This document shows, piece after piece, positions 37,737-46,704 of a stretch of DNA of 64,000 nt. Every line of letters starts with the position of its first letter. The first letter of the stretch is position 1. Made by a program: the position numbers and the translations under genes. The stretch comes from Acinetobacter genomosp. 15BJ (GTDB lineage Bacteria; Pseudomonadota; Gammaproteobacteria; Pseudomonadales; Moraxellaceae), in contig NZ_KE007347.1 in NCBI RefSeq assembly GCF_000400715.1, positions 1,595,382 to 1,659,381 of the forward strand, written 5' to 3'. A model generated the notes under the pieces. It was not told the origin of the DNA. It made no database searches and saw only the letters and a program-made list of their open reading frames with translations.

Positions 37737-37740
37737 GCAA

Positions 37741-37767
37741 TAAAAAAGCGTGCTGATCACAGCACGC
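37741..37767 (-). terminator. Terminator after the Hint/hydrolase pair
   Basis: An 8-bp GC-rich stem (GCGTGCTG / CAGCACGC) with a four-base loop and six T on the minus strand. It also follows the LysE gene on the plus strand, but without a T-run in that direction. Confidence 0.7.
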
Positions 37768-37790
37768 ACAATATCAATTTCAACCACGAT

Positions 37791-38393
37791 CTAATTCTTT
37801 TTTAAATAATCATTTATTTGTATGGCGACTTCATCTGCACATTTCTCTGCCAGCTGATGGTCACCACCTTCAACAATATAGAGTTTAGATTTTTGCAAGA
37901 TCTGATTTAAATATTCACCAACCGCAATCGGACTAATCGGATCTTGATTGCCCCAGATCAATAAAGTGTTCACCTCAATATCTGGTAAACATTGCTCATA
38001 ATCGGCTTTTGTTGTCACGAACCAATCGGGGTATTCAATATATTCTTGCTGATAAAACTGACGCCAGTCTTGAACTTGAAATCGGTCTAAATTAATTCCA
38101 CCCGAAGTTGTGATCAAGACTAAACCTTTCACCAAATCTGTTTTTTGTAATGCCGCAGCGATGGCAAAGATTCCGCCCATAGATTGGGCAATAAGAATAG
38201 AAGGTTGCTGAATCTGTGCAAGCACATAATGGCTCAGATCATCAAAACTGTGAATATCAGAATCTGTTGCCACACCATGAAAACCAGGATAAGCAACTAC
38301 TTGTTTTGTATAATGATGAGGAATCTGTTCGATCAGAGGATTCCAAAATTGAGTATTTCCAGACGCACCCGCAAGAAAGACCAAGTTTTTCAT
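37791..38393 (-). CDS. Alpha/beta hydrolase coupled to the Hint gene
   Basis: The 200-residue protein from ATG 38393 has the catalytic triad blocks of the fold: Ser in IAQSMGGIFA near residue 80, Asp in LIWGNQDPIS near residue 152 and His in VEGGDHQLAE near residue 178. No signal peptide is present. Its ATG overlaps the stop of the Hint-domain gene (ATGA), so it is translated with it. Substrate is unknown. A four-codon extension inside the Hint gene is unlikely. It could be an independent housekeeping esterase that happens to lie after the Hint gene. Confidence 0.8.
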   Translation of the reverse strand: MKNLVFLAGASGNTQFWNPLIEQIPHHYTKQVVAYPGFHGVATDSDIHSFDDLSHYVLAQIQQPSILIAQSMGGIFAIAAALQKTDLVKGLVLITTSGGINLDRFQVQDWRQFYQQEYIEYPDWFVTTKADYEQCLPDIEVNTLLIWGNQDPISPIAVGEYLNQILQKSKLYIVEGGDHQLAEKCADEVAIQINDYLKKN

Positions 38394-39061
38394 TGATGTA
38401 CCCAAAGTCCTAATTCGCCAACAAAATAAGTCTTAAAATCCTCTACTTCAATATGATAAGTATCAACTAGTAAAGGTGTTCCATCAGCGACTGATGATAA
38501 GTCTTTGATTAATGAAAGTGAAATAGCCTCATTCATAAATGGAGAATATTTATTTTCATACTCCATATTATAAGTTTTTATAGATTCTAAAGTAACTTTA
38601 AAAAAAGCTTCCATTCTATCCGCTTCAGCAAAATCCCTAGACAATGGTGGAGCTGTATGACCATATATATTCCCATGACTATCATACGTTCGATACAATT
38701 GATTAGCCCAGAAAAAGTAATATTGCTTTTCATCAACTCCTAACGTATATACTTTGCTATATCCCTGAAACTCATTTACTGGTCTCCAACAATTTTCTTC
38801 TATAGACCAGATTGGATGTTCTGCAGTTGAAAGAACATAACTTAGATCCATATACATTTCGGAAAATTGATCTTCTGTACAGTAAGCAAAACGATAAACT
38901 TCCTGATTAGATGTTGTTATTATTTTTAATATACGTTTATAAGCTTTAATATCTATATTTTCTTCCGACATAGATAAAACAAGGTCGCCCACTTTAATAT
39001 TCTGAATTGGAATCAATCCTTTATCCGTATGAACCAATGTCCCTGCTGCAAAACCATTCAT
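38390..39061 (-). CDS. Free-standing Hint (intein-like) domain protein
   Basis: The 223-residue protein begins MNGFAAGTLVHTDKGLIPIQNIKVGDLVLS, the start of a Hint domain of the bacterial polymorphic-toxin type, and has LSTAEHPIWSIEENCWRPVNEF (block B-like TxxH region) near residue 75 and a C-terminal VEDFKTYFVGELGLWVHQ. In self-splicing or cleaving relatives the residue before FxAGT is Cys or Ser and the end is a His-Asn pair; here they are Gly and His-Gln-stop, so cleavage in the usual way seems lost. There is no toxin head or secretion domain. The gene is AT-rich compared with its neighbours and splits dapF from xerC. GAAAGGAC supports the start. Function is unknown. Confidence 0.78.
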   Translation of the reverse strand: MNGFAAGTLVHTDKGLIPIQNIKVGDLVLSMSEENIDIKAYKRILKIITTSNQEVYRFAYCTEDQFSEMYMDLSYVLSTAEHPIWSIEENCWRPVNEFQGYSKVYTLGVDEKQYYFFWANQLYRTYDSHGNIYGHTAPPLSRDFAEADRMEAFFKVTLESIKTYNMEYENKYSPFMNEAISLSLIKDLSSVADGTPLLVDTYHIEVEDFKTYFVGELGLWVHQ

Positions 39062-39085
39062 TTTATTTATGTCCTTTCTAGTTAT

Positions 39086-39120
39086 AAAAAAACCTACCCT
39101 ACTTATCGTAAGATAGGTTT
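39086..39120 (-). terminator. Terminator after lptM-lysA-dapF
   Basis: A hairpin with outer stem AAACCTA/TAGGTTT and inner CTTA/TAAG, ending in seven T on the minus strand, lies between dapF and the Hint gene. The Hint pair therefore probably has its own promoter. Confidence 0.7.
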
Positions 39121-39134
39121 ATATCTTTTTAAAA

Positions 39135-39989
39135 TTACACTTGGAAATATCTTAAATCCAAACGGGCATCATAAACATGTGTGGTAGGACCTGTCATCCA
39201 GACCACATCACCTTCACGCCAAGCGATATGTAACTTCCCACCAGCAAGCTGAACTTCGACTTCATTCGCCAGCAAACCACGGCGCATACCACTGATTGCT
39301 GCGGCACAAGCTCCTGTACCACAGGCTAAAGTCTCACCGACACCACGCTCAAATACACGTAAACGGATATGCTTTTCATCCAGAATTTGCATAAATCCAG
39401 CATTCACACGTGCAGGAAAACGCGCATGTGATTCCACTTGTGGACCAATACGCTCAACATCAGCAGTTAATACATCAGGAACAATCGTGACAGCATGCGG
39501 ATTACCCATATTCACAACATCAATATTAATGCTCTGATTATCTGCAAGTTCCAGTGCGTATAAACCTTCAATATCTTCATGCTCTTGGGTCACAAACGGA
39601 ATTTCTTCTGGAAGAAATTTCGGTGGTCCCATGTTGACACGCACCCAACCATTGGCACCCAACTCAGGCTCAACAATCCCTGCTTTGGTTTGCACACGAA
39701 TTTTGGTTTTAGTTGTCAATTGACGCTCATGTACAAAGCGAGCAAAACAACGCACCCCATTGCCACATTGCTCGACTTCCGAACCATCGGCATTAAAGAT
39801 TCGATATTTAAAATCGACATCTGGCAAATCAGGTGGCTCAACAATCAGTAGTTGATCAAAACCCACACCGAAATGACGATCAGCTAAACGCTGAATCGTC
39901 ACTGTATCTAAATAAGCTCGCTGGGTCACAAGGTCAACGACCATAAAATCATTGCCAAGACCATGCATTTTGGTAAATTCTAAATACAT
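39135..39989 (-). CDS. dapF: Diaminopimelate epimerase
   Basis: The enzyme (284 residues) converts LL- to meso-diaminopimelate for lysine and peptidoglycan. The two catalytic cysteines are in [13 protein letters not shown] near residue 75 and [12 protein letters not shown] near residue 225; the opening [17 protein letters not shown] is standard. It lies 6 bp after lysA, whose product uses the meso form. Confidence 0.96.
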   Translation of the reverse strand: MYLEFTKMHGLGNDFMVVDLVTQRAYLDTVTIQRLADRHFGVGFDQLLIVEPPDLPDVDFKYRIFNADGSEVEQCGNGVRCFARFVHERQLTTKTKIRVQTKAGIVEPELGANGWVRVNMGPPKFLPEEIPFVTQEHEDIEGLYALELADNQSINIDVVNMGNPHAVTIVPDVLTADVERIGPQVESHARFPARVNAGFMQILDEKHIRLRVFERGVGETLACGTGACAAAISGMRRGLLANEVEVQLAGGKLHIAWREGDVVWMTGPTTHVYDARLDLRYFQV

Positions 39990-39995
39990 CTTAAT

Positions 39996-41246
39996 TTACT
40001 CCTCAGGCAACAAACGCTCTTTTTCCCAGAGTGATTCTATGGTTTCACGTTCACGAATTAAATAGGCTTGATCACCACTGACCATAACTTCAGCAGCACG
40101 ACCACGGGTATTATAGTTAGAGCTCATCACAAAACCGTAAGCACCTGCACCTAATACCGCCAACACATCATTTTCCTGAAGCGCTAAATCACGTTCTTTA
40201 CCCAAGAAATCGCCAGTTTCACAGATCGCACCAACCAAATCCCAAGTTTTAACTTCGACATCAGGATTTGGATTGACAGATTGGATATCCATCCACGCTT
40301 CATATAGAGCAGGACGAATTAAATCATTCATGGCCGCATCAATAATCGCAAAGTTGCGATGATTGGTCGGTTTTAACAAATCCACCTTGGTGAGTAATGC
40401 ACCTGCATTGGCAGAAATACTACGCCCTGGTTCCATATAGACTTTGAGACCCAACTTTTCTAAAGCTGGACGCATCGAATTAGCATATTCTTCAACACTT
40501 GGTGGCGTTTCATCTTTATAACGCACACCCAAACCACCACCAATATCAATATGTTTGAGGTTGATACCCAAGCTTTTCAACTGCTCAATCATTAAAATCA
40601 CACGATCAAGTGCATCCACGAAAGGTTTGGTTTCAGTCAATTGTGAACCGATATGACAATCAATACCGACGATCTCAAGATTCGGTAACGACGCTGCATA
40701 TTGATAAGTTTCATCAACAGTATCACTTGGAATACCAAACTTATTTTCTTTCAAACCTGTAGAGATATAAGGATGAGTTTTGGCATCTACATCTGGATTT
40801 ACACGTAAAGAAATCGGTGCTTTTTTGCCTAATTTCGCTGCAACTTTTTGAATACGATCCAGCTCAGCATGAGATTCGACATTAAAGCAAGCAATCCCGA
40901 CATTTAAGGCTTTTTCGATATCGGCTTCAGATTTACCTAAACCAGAAAATACGATTTTCGAAGGTTCACCACCTGCTGCAAGTACACGTGCCAGTTCTCC
41001 ACCAGTTACGATATCAAAACCTGCACCTACCTTTGCCAACACATTTAGAACAGCCAAATTTGAGTTTGACTTCACCGCAAAACAGATTTGATGATCAATA
41101 AAATCAAAAGCACGGTGCATATCCAAATAATGCTTTTCAAAAGTTGCTTTTGAATAAACATATAAAGGCGTGCCATATTGCTGTGCGAGCTGATCCAGTG
41201 AACATTGCTCAGCGTGCAATACTCCATTAATGCGAGTGAAACTCAT
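39996..41246 (-). CDS. lysA: Diaminopimelate decarboxylase
   Basis: The PLP enzyme (416 residues) makes lysine from meso-diaminopimelate. Visible are CFAVKSNSNLAVL with the PLP-lysine near residue 60, HIGSQLTE near residue 205, IDIGGGLGVRYKDE, YMEPGRSISANAG and the GAICETGDFLGKER block with the active-site Cys. It is 22 bp after lptM and 6 bp before dapF. Confidence 0.96.
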   Translation of the reverse strand: MSFTRINGVLHAEQCSLDQLAQQYGTPLYVYSKATFEKHYLDMHRAFDFIDHQICFAVKSNSNLAVLNVLAKVGAGFDIVTGGELARVLAAGGEPSKIVFSGLGKSEADIEKALNVGIACFNVESHAELDRIQKVAAKLGKKAPISLRVNPDVDAKTHPYISTGLKENKFGIPSDTVDETYQYAASLPNLEIVGIDCHIGSQLTETKPFVDALDRVILMIEQLKSLGINLKHIDIGGGLGVRYKDETPPSVEEYANSMRPALEKLGLKVYMEPGRSISANAGALLTKVDLLKPTNHRNFAIIDAAMNDLIRPALYEAWMDIQSVNPNPDVEVKTWDLVGAICETGDFLGKERDLALQENDVLAVLGAGAYGFVMSSNYNTRGRAAEVMVSGDQAYLIRERETIESLWEKERLLPEE

Positions 41247-41268
41247 GAAGATGTCCTTATTTACAAAC

Positions 41269-41508
41269 TTAAGGTGAGATGGTCTGTGATTGAGTCGTTG
41301 ACGATGTTGCTTGGCGTTCTACCTCTGCTTGATCTGCTTTTGCATCAGATGAAGCCTTAGCCTGAGGTGCTTCATTTTTATAAAGCAGATATTTTGCGCG
41401 CTTATCCTGATTTTGATCAGACGGTAATTGCAATGCACCTGACTGACCGCATGCAGTTAAAATAACGCTGCTCAGCAACACACTGATAGAACAAATGACT
41501 TTAAGCAT
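41269..41508 (-). CDS. lptM: Small LptM-like (YifL) lipoprotein
   Basis: The 79-residue protein has a signal peptide ending in the lipobox LTAC (Cys20) followed by GQSGALQLP, close to the CGQKGPLYLP pattern of LptM/YifL. The rest is Ala/Lys/Gln-rich and disordered. In Escherichia coli LptM helps LptD fold and form disulfides during outer-membrane lipopolysaccharide-port assembly. Its position just before lysA-dapF is the usual one. Confidence 0.85.
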   Translation of the reverse strand: MLKVICSISVLLSSVILTACGQSGALQLPSDQNQDKRAKYLLYKNEAPQAKASSDAKADQAEVERQATSSTTQSQTISP

Positions 41509-41537
41509 CTGTGCACCTAACTTTTACAATTCGGAGC

Positions 41538-41566
41538 AGTATAGCGTGATCGTCAGATTGGCTAAA
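41538..41566 (-). promoter_or_regulatory. Putative lptM-lysA-dapF promoter
   Basis: On the minus strand TTTAGC (41561-41566) and TATACT (41538-41543) are 17 bp apart, 30 bp upstream of the lptM start. Confidence 0.5.
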
Positions 41567-41598
41567 GTCTAAACTTGAATGAATCAAACAATAACCAT

Positions 41599-41629
41599 AA
41601 AAAAACGCCGACTTTGGGGTCAGCGTTTT
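41599..41629 (-). terminator. Terminator after the CycA-like permease gene
   Basis: A 10-bp stem with one mismatch (AAACGCCGAC / GTCAGCGTTT) with seven T on the minus strand, about 20 bp after the stop. Confidence 0.78.
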
Positions 41630-41649
41630 GTGTTAAATCGGCTAAAGAA

Positions 41650-43062
41650 TTACTTTTTCTTATAGAAGAAATAACCAATTGCTAAAATAACAAACCAGAT
41701 TGGGCTAACTTTGAGTGATTCCAACGTGGTTTCATCCAAGGCAAGGAAGTAAATCGTTGCAAGGAAGAAAATGATCACCACCCAACATGTAAACACACCA
41801 CCAGGCAATTTAAATGTTGATTGCGCATGCAATTCAGGACGATTTCTACGGTAGTTAATATAACTCCACATAATAATCATCCATACACAGATGAATAAAA
41901 TCGTTGATAGCGTTGTTGCTAAAGTAAATGCCGTCACTTCATCATTAGTACCCGTTTGTAATTTATAAACAAACTGAACAAATGCACCAATGAAGATACA
42001 GATAGAAGAGAAGATTAATGCTTTTGCAGGTACAGCAGATTTAGAAAGCTTCGCAAATAGTTTTGGTGCTTGCTGATCTCCTGACAAACCAAACAACATA
42101 CGGCTGGTTGAGAATACGCCACTGTTCATTGATGACATCACTGACGACAACACCACCAAGTTCATGATAATCGCTGCAGAAGCAATACCCGCTTGTGAGA
42201 AGATGTTTACGAATGGACTAACTTTAGGATTGATTTGATCCCAAGGTGTTACACACATCACCACGAACAATGCCAATACGTAGAAAATAATGATACGGAT
42301 TGGAATCGAGTTGATTGCTTTCGGTAAGTTACGTTTCGGATCTTGTGTTTCGGCAGCAGTTGTACCAACCAATTCCACCCCGACAAATGCGAAAATTGCA
42401 ATTTGGAAACCCGCCAAGAAACCATCTAAACCTTTAGGGAACATACCACCGTGTGTCCAAAGGTTAGATACACTTGCAACCGTACCCGTAGTGCTGGTAA
42501 ACCCAGTAAAGATCATCCATAGACCAACAGCAATCAGGACAATAATCGCTGTGATCTTCACCATCGCAAACCAGAATTCCATTTCACCGAATAATTTTAC
42601 GGTGACTAAGTTCAAGCCAAGCACAAAAGCAATAGCGACAGTACTAATCAGCAAACCACCTAATGGTGTAAATGATTCGCCACCATTAAAGAATTCCAGA
42701 TAGTAAATAATGGCTGATAAATCTGCGATACCAATGGTGACCCAACAGAGCCAATAAGTCCAACCAACAAAATAGCCAGCCCAAGGGCCGATTAAATCAG
42801 TCGATAAATCGATAAAAGATTTGTAGTTGAGGTTGGATAGTAGCAGTTCCCCTAATGCACGCATTACGAAGAACACCATCAAACCAATGGTCATATAAAT
42901 AAACAGAATAGATGGTCCAGCTAAACTAATGGTTTTACCAGACCCCATGAACAACCCTGTTCCGATTGCACCGCCAATCGCAATCAACTGTAGATGTCGA
43001 TTAGATAGACTACGGTGAAGTCCGCTTTGTTCAGCAGCCTCACTCAGATTTTGATTCGACAT
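41650..43062 (-). CDS. cycA: D-serine/D-alanine/glycine permease CycA-like (APC superfamily)
   Basis: The 470-residue membrane protein has twelve helices. It matches CycA along its length: LSNRHLQLIAIGGAIGTGLFMGSGKTISLAGPSI at helix 1, NYKSFIDLSTDLIGPWAGYFVGWTYW, KLFGEMEFWFAMVKITAI and VELVGTTAAETQDPKRNLPKAINSIPIRI. It would import glycine, D-alanine or D-serine by proton symport. It sits next to a sodium:alanine symporter, so both genes deal with alanine-type substrates, but a 290-bp gap separates them. Confidence 0.88.
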   Translation of the reverse strand: MSNQNLSEAAEQSGLHRSLSNRHLQLIAIGGAIGTGLFMGSGKTISLAGPSILFIYMTIGLMVFFVMRALGELLLSNLNYKSFIDLSTDLIGPWAGYFVGWTYWLCWVTIGIADLSAIIYYLEFFNGGESFTPLGGLLISTVAIAFVLGLNLVTVKLFGEMEFWFAMVKITAIIVLIAVGLWMIFTGFTSTTGTVASVSNLWTHGGMFPKGLDGFLAGFQIAIFAFVGVELVGTTAAETQDPKRNLPKAINSIPIRIIIFYVLALFVVMCVTPWDQINPKVSPFVNIFSQAGIASAAIIMNLVVLSSVMSSMNSGVFSTSRMLFGLSGDQQAPKLFAKLSKSAVPAKALIFSSICIFIGAFVQFVYKLQTGTNDEVTAFTLATTLSTILFICVWMIIMWSYINYRRNRPELHAQSTFKLPGGVFTCWVVIIFFLATIYFLALDETTLESLKVSPIWFVILAIGYFFYKKK

Positions 43063-43293
43063 TTTACAAAAACTCTCCAGTGTTTTTAGTTCATTAACTA
43101 AAGTCCGCTCTCAATAACGATTCGTACTATTTTCGGTATCTTTTCTCGTTATCTATAGATTGGCTGACTTCAGCTAAGCAATTTTTTACCTGTATTTCTC
43201 AAAATACAATTGAATTCGATCATACGCACAAGGCAAAAACAATACAATGAACTTGTGAGGACATCACAAATACAGGAAATCGTTGAATCCATA

Positions 43294-43328
43294 AAAAAGA
43301 AGTCAGGAATATTCTTCCTAACTTCTTT
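43294..43328 (-). terminator. Terminator after the alanine:cation symporter gene
   Basis: A 14-bp stem with one mismatch (AAAGAAGTCAGGAA / TTCCTAACTTCTTT), T-run on the minus strand. Confidence 0.8.
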
Positions 43329-43352
43329 ATCCCGAAAATATTAATTTATAAT

Positions 43353-44867
43353 TCAATCATTAGATGATTGTTGCTGTTTCTTCTTCAAACGCTCTTCCCA
43401 GAATGTTGCATTTCGAATACCGAGTTTAACTGGATCAAATATAAACTCTTTGACCCCCGCTTTTTGCTGCTCTTCATAATCTCGCAGTGCTTTAATGGTC
43501 GGTTTCCATACAAAATAAGTCACGATAATACCGATGATATTAATCCATGCCATCAGACCAACCCCAATATCACCAATCCCCCAAATATAACCTGTTGCGC
43601 TGAGTACGCCATAAGCCACGGAAATCATAATGAAACATTTAGTGATGAATAAAAGAGATGGTGTTTTGGTGATATAGCTCAGATAAGTGATGTTTGTTTC
43701 AGCAATATAGTAATAGGCCACAATCGTGGTAAAGGCGAAGAAGAATACAGCCAATGCGACAAAGATTTGACCAAAGCCACCAAATACGGTGCTCACTGCC
43801 ATTTGTGTAAATGCAGGTGAACCAATTTCAGTGGTAGCCGCTACATTTTGCACGATAAACTGCCCAGCTTCTAAGGTACCTTGTACGTTATACATGCCTG
43901 TAATCAAAATCATAAAGGCTGTTGCAGAACACACAAATAACGTGTCGACATAAATTGAAAAGGCTTGCACAAAACCTTGCTGCGCTGGATGCTGAACTTC
44001 TGCGGCTGCAGCTGCATGCGGTCCAGTACCTTGCCCTGCCTCATTCGAGTAAACACCACGTTTTACTCCCCAACCAATTGCGGCGCCAATCCCTGCCATT
44101 GGAGAAAATGCATCTTCAAAGATGAGTTTGATCACGCCAGGCAATTCTTGGATATTCATCCCGACAATAATGACAGCCATCAAGATATAACCCAAGGCCA
44201 TAAATGGAACAACGAACTCTGCGAAGCGAGCAATACGTTTAATTCCACCAAAAATAATGATTGCCAATAAAGAGACAATCACGATTAAGGCTAATAATTT
44301 ATAAGTACCGACATTACCAAATACGATGGCACCCTGACCTGTAATTTGGGTAAACGCATTACCGACCGCATTGGCTTGAATGCCAGGTAGAAACAAACCA
44401 CAGGAAACAATTGCAGCAATCGCAAAGAGAATCCCTAACCAACGCTGACCTAAGCCTCGGTCAAAATAAAATGCAGGCCCACCACGATATTCACCTTGAT
44501 ATTCGACCTTATAAATTTGACCGAGTGTGGACTCGACATACGCGGTACTCGCACCCAAAAATGCGACTAACCACATCCAAAACACAGCACCTGGACCACC
44601 GAACCCAATTGCTGCCGCCACCCCTGCAATATTACCGACCCCGACACGTCCAGATAAAGAGACTGACAGGGCTTGGAATGAGGAAATTCCTTGCGCGGAG
44701 GATGAACCATTAATTAACAGTTTTGCCATTTCCTTAATTTGGCGAACTTGCACAAACCGAGTTAAAATAGAAAAAAACAAACCAGCACCTAGGCATAAAT
44801 AGATCAGCGCTGGACTCCAGATAATTCCATTTACCCAATTTACAATTTCTGCTGTACTCATAGACAT
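43353..44867 (-). CDS. Alanine/glycine:cation symporter (AGCS family)
   Basis: The 504-residue inner-membrane protein has around eleven helices and the AGCS signatures GRVGVGNIAGVAAAIGFGGPGAVFWMWLVAFLGASTAYVESTLGQIYK near residue 70-115 and RGVYSNEAGQGTGPHAAAAAEVQHPAQQGFVQ near residue 270-300. It imports alanine or glycine with Na+. An AAAGG ribosome site precedes the ATG. A second in-frame ATG two codons in is equally possible. Confidence 0.92.
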   Translation of the reverse strand: MSMSTAEIVNWVNGIIWSPALIYLCLGAGLFFSILTRFVQVRQIKEMAKLLINGSSSAQGISSFQALSVSLSGRVGVGNIAGVAAAIGFGGPGAVFWMWLVAFLGASTAYVESTLGQIYKVEYQGEYRGGPAFYFDRGLGQRWLGILFAIAAIVSCGLFLPGIQANAVGNAFTQITGQGAIVFGNVGTYKLLALIVIVSLLAIIIFGGIKRIARFAEFVVPFMALGYILMAVIIVGMNIQELPGVIKLIFEDAFSPMAGIGAAIGWGVKRGVYSNEAGQGTGPHAAAAAEVQHPAQQGFVQAFSIYVDTLFVCSATAFMILITGMYNVQGTLEAGQFIVQNVAATTEIGSPAFTQMAVSTVFGGFGQIFVALAVFFFAFTTIVAYYYIAETNITYLSYITKTPSLLFITKCFIMISVAYGVLSATGYIWGIGDIGVGLMAWINIIGIIVTYFVWKPTIKALRDYEEQQKAGVKEFIFDPVKLGIRNATFWEERLKKKQQQSSND

Positions 44868-45220
44868 TAACCTTTATTATATATTTTGAAAAAATAGCCA
44901 CTGCTAAATTTTCATTCGTCTGAGCATGAGCAATATCTATGCCATTCGATCAAAACCTCATGACAATAAATAAGCGAACACACCAACACCATCCTTGGAA
45001 AAAGTGAACTGAACAAAAAAAGCGATTGCTAAAAACACACTGTCTATAACTTGTAAAAGTTGTATATCATGTTATTTTTCTGAGCACTTCCCTTTAACCA
45101 ATCTGCGACGAAATCATGCCGTCTTCGTTTTGTAATTCCTTAAAGAACGATCAGCATTGTTAGAAATTTTCGTCCTGATTCTTTTTTATCTAATTTTAAG
45201 AAAGTTTTCAATTTTATCTT
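44868..45220. other. Intergenic region between divergent symporter gene and radA
   Basis: No gene seen. It should contain both promoters. A weak palindrome AACTTGTAAAAGTT lies near 45050; nothing else stands out. Confidence 0.45.
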
Positions 45221-46609
45221 ATGGCAAAAATTAAAACCGTTTACCGATGTGAACAATGTGGTGCAGACCATCCTAAATGGACAGGTCAATGTACTGAATG
45301 TGGCGAATGGAATAGTCTGCTCGAGGTTCGAATTGAGCCAGCAGTGACACATCGCGGCCAAGCTAAAATAGGCGGCTATGCGGGGCAAGCAGCCAGCATT
45401 ACCACGCTCAATCAAGTCACAGTATCCAATGAAACTCGTGTTCCAACAGGCATTAGCGAATTCGATCGTGTACTCGGTGGTGGTCTAGTTATCGGTTCAG
45501 TGGTGTTGATCGGTGGTGATCCTGGGATTGGTAAATCAACCATACTGTTGCAAACCGCCACCCATATGGCCAGTAAAAAAAGCTCGGCGCTTTATGTGAC
45601 GGGTGAAGAATCACTTTCACAGGTTGCCTTACGAGCTCAACGTTTAGATCTACCTACAGACTCACTTAAGGTGATGGCGGAAACCTGTGTTGAGCGCATT
45701 TGCGAAGTACTCGCACAAAAACGTCCCGCTGTTGCAATTTTGGACTCTATTCAAACCTTATATACCGAAACACTGCAATCGGCACCCGGCGGTGTCTCAC
45801 AAATCCGTGAATCTGCTGCCCTACTGACTCGATTTGCAAAGAATAGCGGCACTGCTTTATTCCTTGTTGGTCATGTCACCAAAGAAGGCGCATTAGCGGG
45901 TCCTCGTGTTTTAGAACATATGGTCGATTGTGTGCTTTATTTTGAAGGGCAATCTGACTCTCGTTATCGCATGATACGTGCGGTAAAGAACCGTTTTGGT
46001 GCAGTCAATGAACTCGGTGTATTTGCGATGACCGATAAAGGTCTACGTGAAGTGGCCAATCCATCAGCTATTTTCTTAAGTCGTTATGATGAAGCCATTC
46101 CAGGTTCAATCGTGATGATTAGCCGTGAAGGTACTCGCCCACTACTCGTTGAAGTTCAAGCTCTCGTTGATGATGCTCACGGGCAACCCCGTCGTGTAGC
46201 ACTTGGTTTAGAACAAAACCGTTTAAATATGCTGCTGGCAGTAATGCATCGGCATGGTGGCGTACAAACCTCAGGACAAGATGTCTATGTCAATGTGGTC
46301 GGTGGTTTGAAAATTACCGAGACGGGTTCTGACTTAGCTGTACTACTGGCATGTGCTTCAAGTTTAAGAGGCAAAGCCTTACCGCAGCAATTGGCTGTCT
46401 TTGGTGAAGTCGGGCTCTCTGGTGAAATTCGTCCTGTACCGAATGGACAAGAACGCTTAAAAGAAGCGGCAAAACATGGCTTTAAGTATGTGATTTTACC
46501 TCGAGGAAATGCACCTCAGAAATCAATTGATGGCGTACAAATCATTGCTGTGGCACGTTTACATGAAGCCCTGACTGAGGCCATGCAGTTGAGTGATGAA
46601 TTAGGGTAA
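45221..46609 (+). CDS. radA: DNA repair protein RadA
   Basis: The 462-residue RecA-like helicase loads or drives branch migration during recombination, including transformation. Zinc finger Cys10, Cys13, Cys24 and Cys27 is followed by Walker A GGDPGIGKST near residue 97, the RadA-specific KNRFG motif near residue 256 and a C-terminal Lon-protease-like domain (GGLKITETGSDLAVLLACASSL). Length is normal. The ribosome site before the ATG is weak. Confidence 0.96.
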   Translation: MAKIKTVYRCEQCGADHPKWTGQCTECGEWNSLLEVRIEPAVTHRGQAKIGGYAGQAASITTLNQVTVSNETRVPTGISEFDRVLGGGLVIGSVVLIGGDPGIGKSTILLQTATHMASKKSSALYVTGEESLSQVALRAQRLDLPTDSLKVMAETCVERICEVLAQKRPAVAILDSIQTLYTETLQSAPGGVSQIRESAALLTRFAKNSGTALFLVGHVTKEGALAGPRVLEHMVDCVLYFEGQSDSRYRMIRAVKNRFGAVNELGVFAMTDKGLREVANPSAIFLSRYDEAIPGSIVMISREGTRPLLVEVQALVDDAHGQPRRVALGLEQNRLNMLLAVMHRHGGVQTSGQDVYVNVVGGLKITETGSDLAVLLACASSLRGKALPQQLAVFGEVGLSGEIRPVPNGQERLKEAAKHGFKYVILPRGNAPQKSIDGVQIIAVARLHEALTEAMQLSDELG

Positions 46610-46704
46610 TCAATTGACATAAAAAAACATACTTTTGTTATTGAAATTCCATCGAAATACCTTCATAAATACATTTACAAATTGGATTTAAATAGGAATT
46701 TTCG

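Noticed and set aside
39086..39120. Hairpin before the Hint gene as an attachment site
   Set aside because: It reads as an ordinary terminator for dapF with a T-run, and no matching copy was seen at the other side of the Hint/hydrolase pair.
42290..42703. A 137-codon plus-strand frame inside the CycA-like gene
   Set aside because: It is the antisense shadow of a strongly conserved permease.
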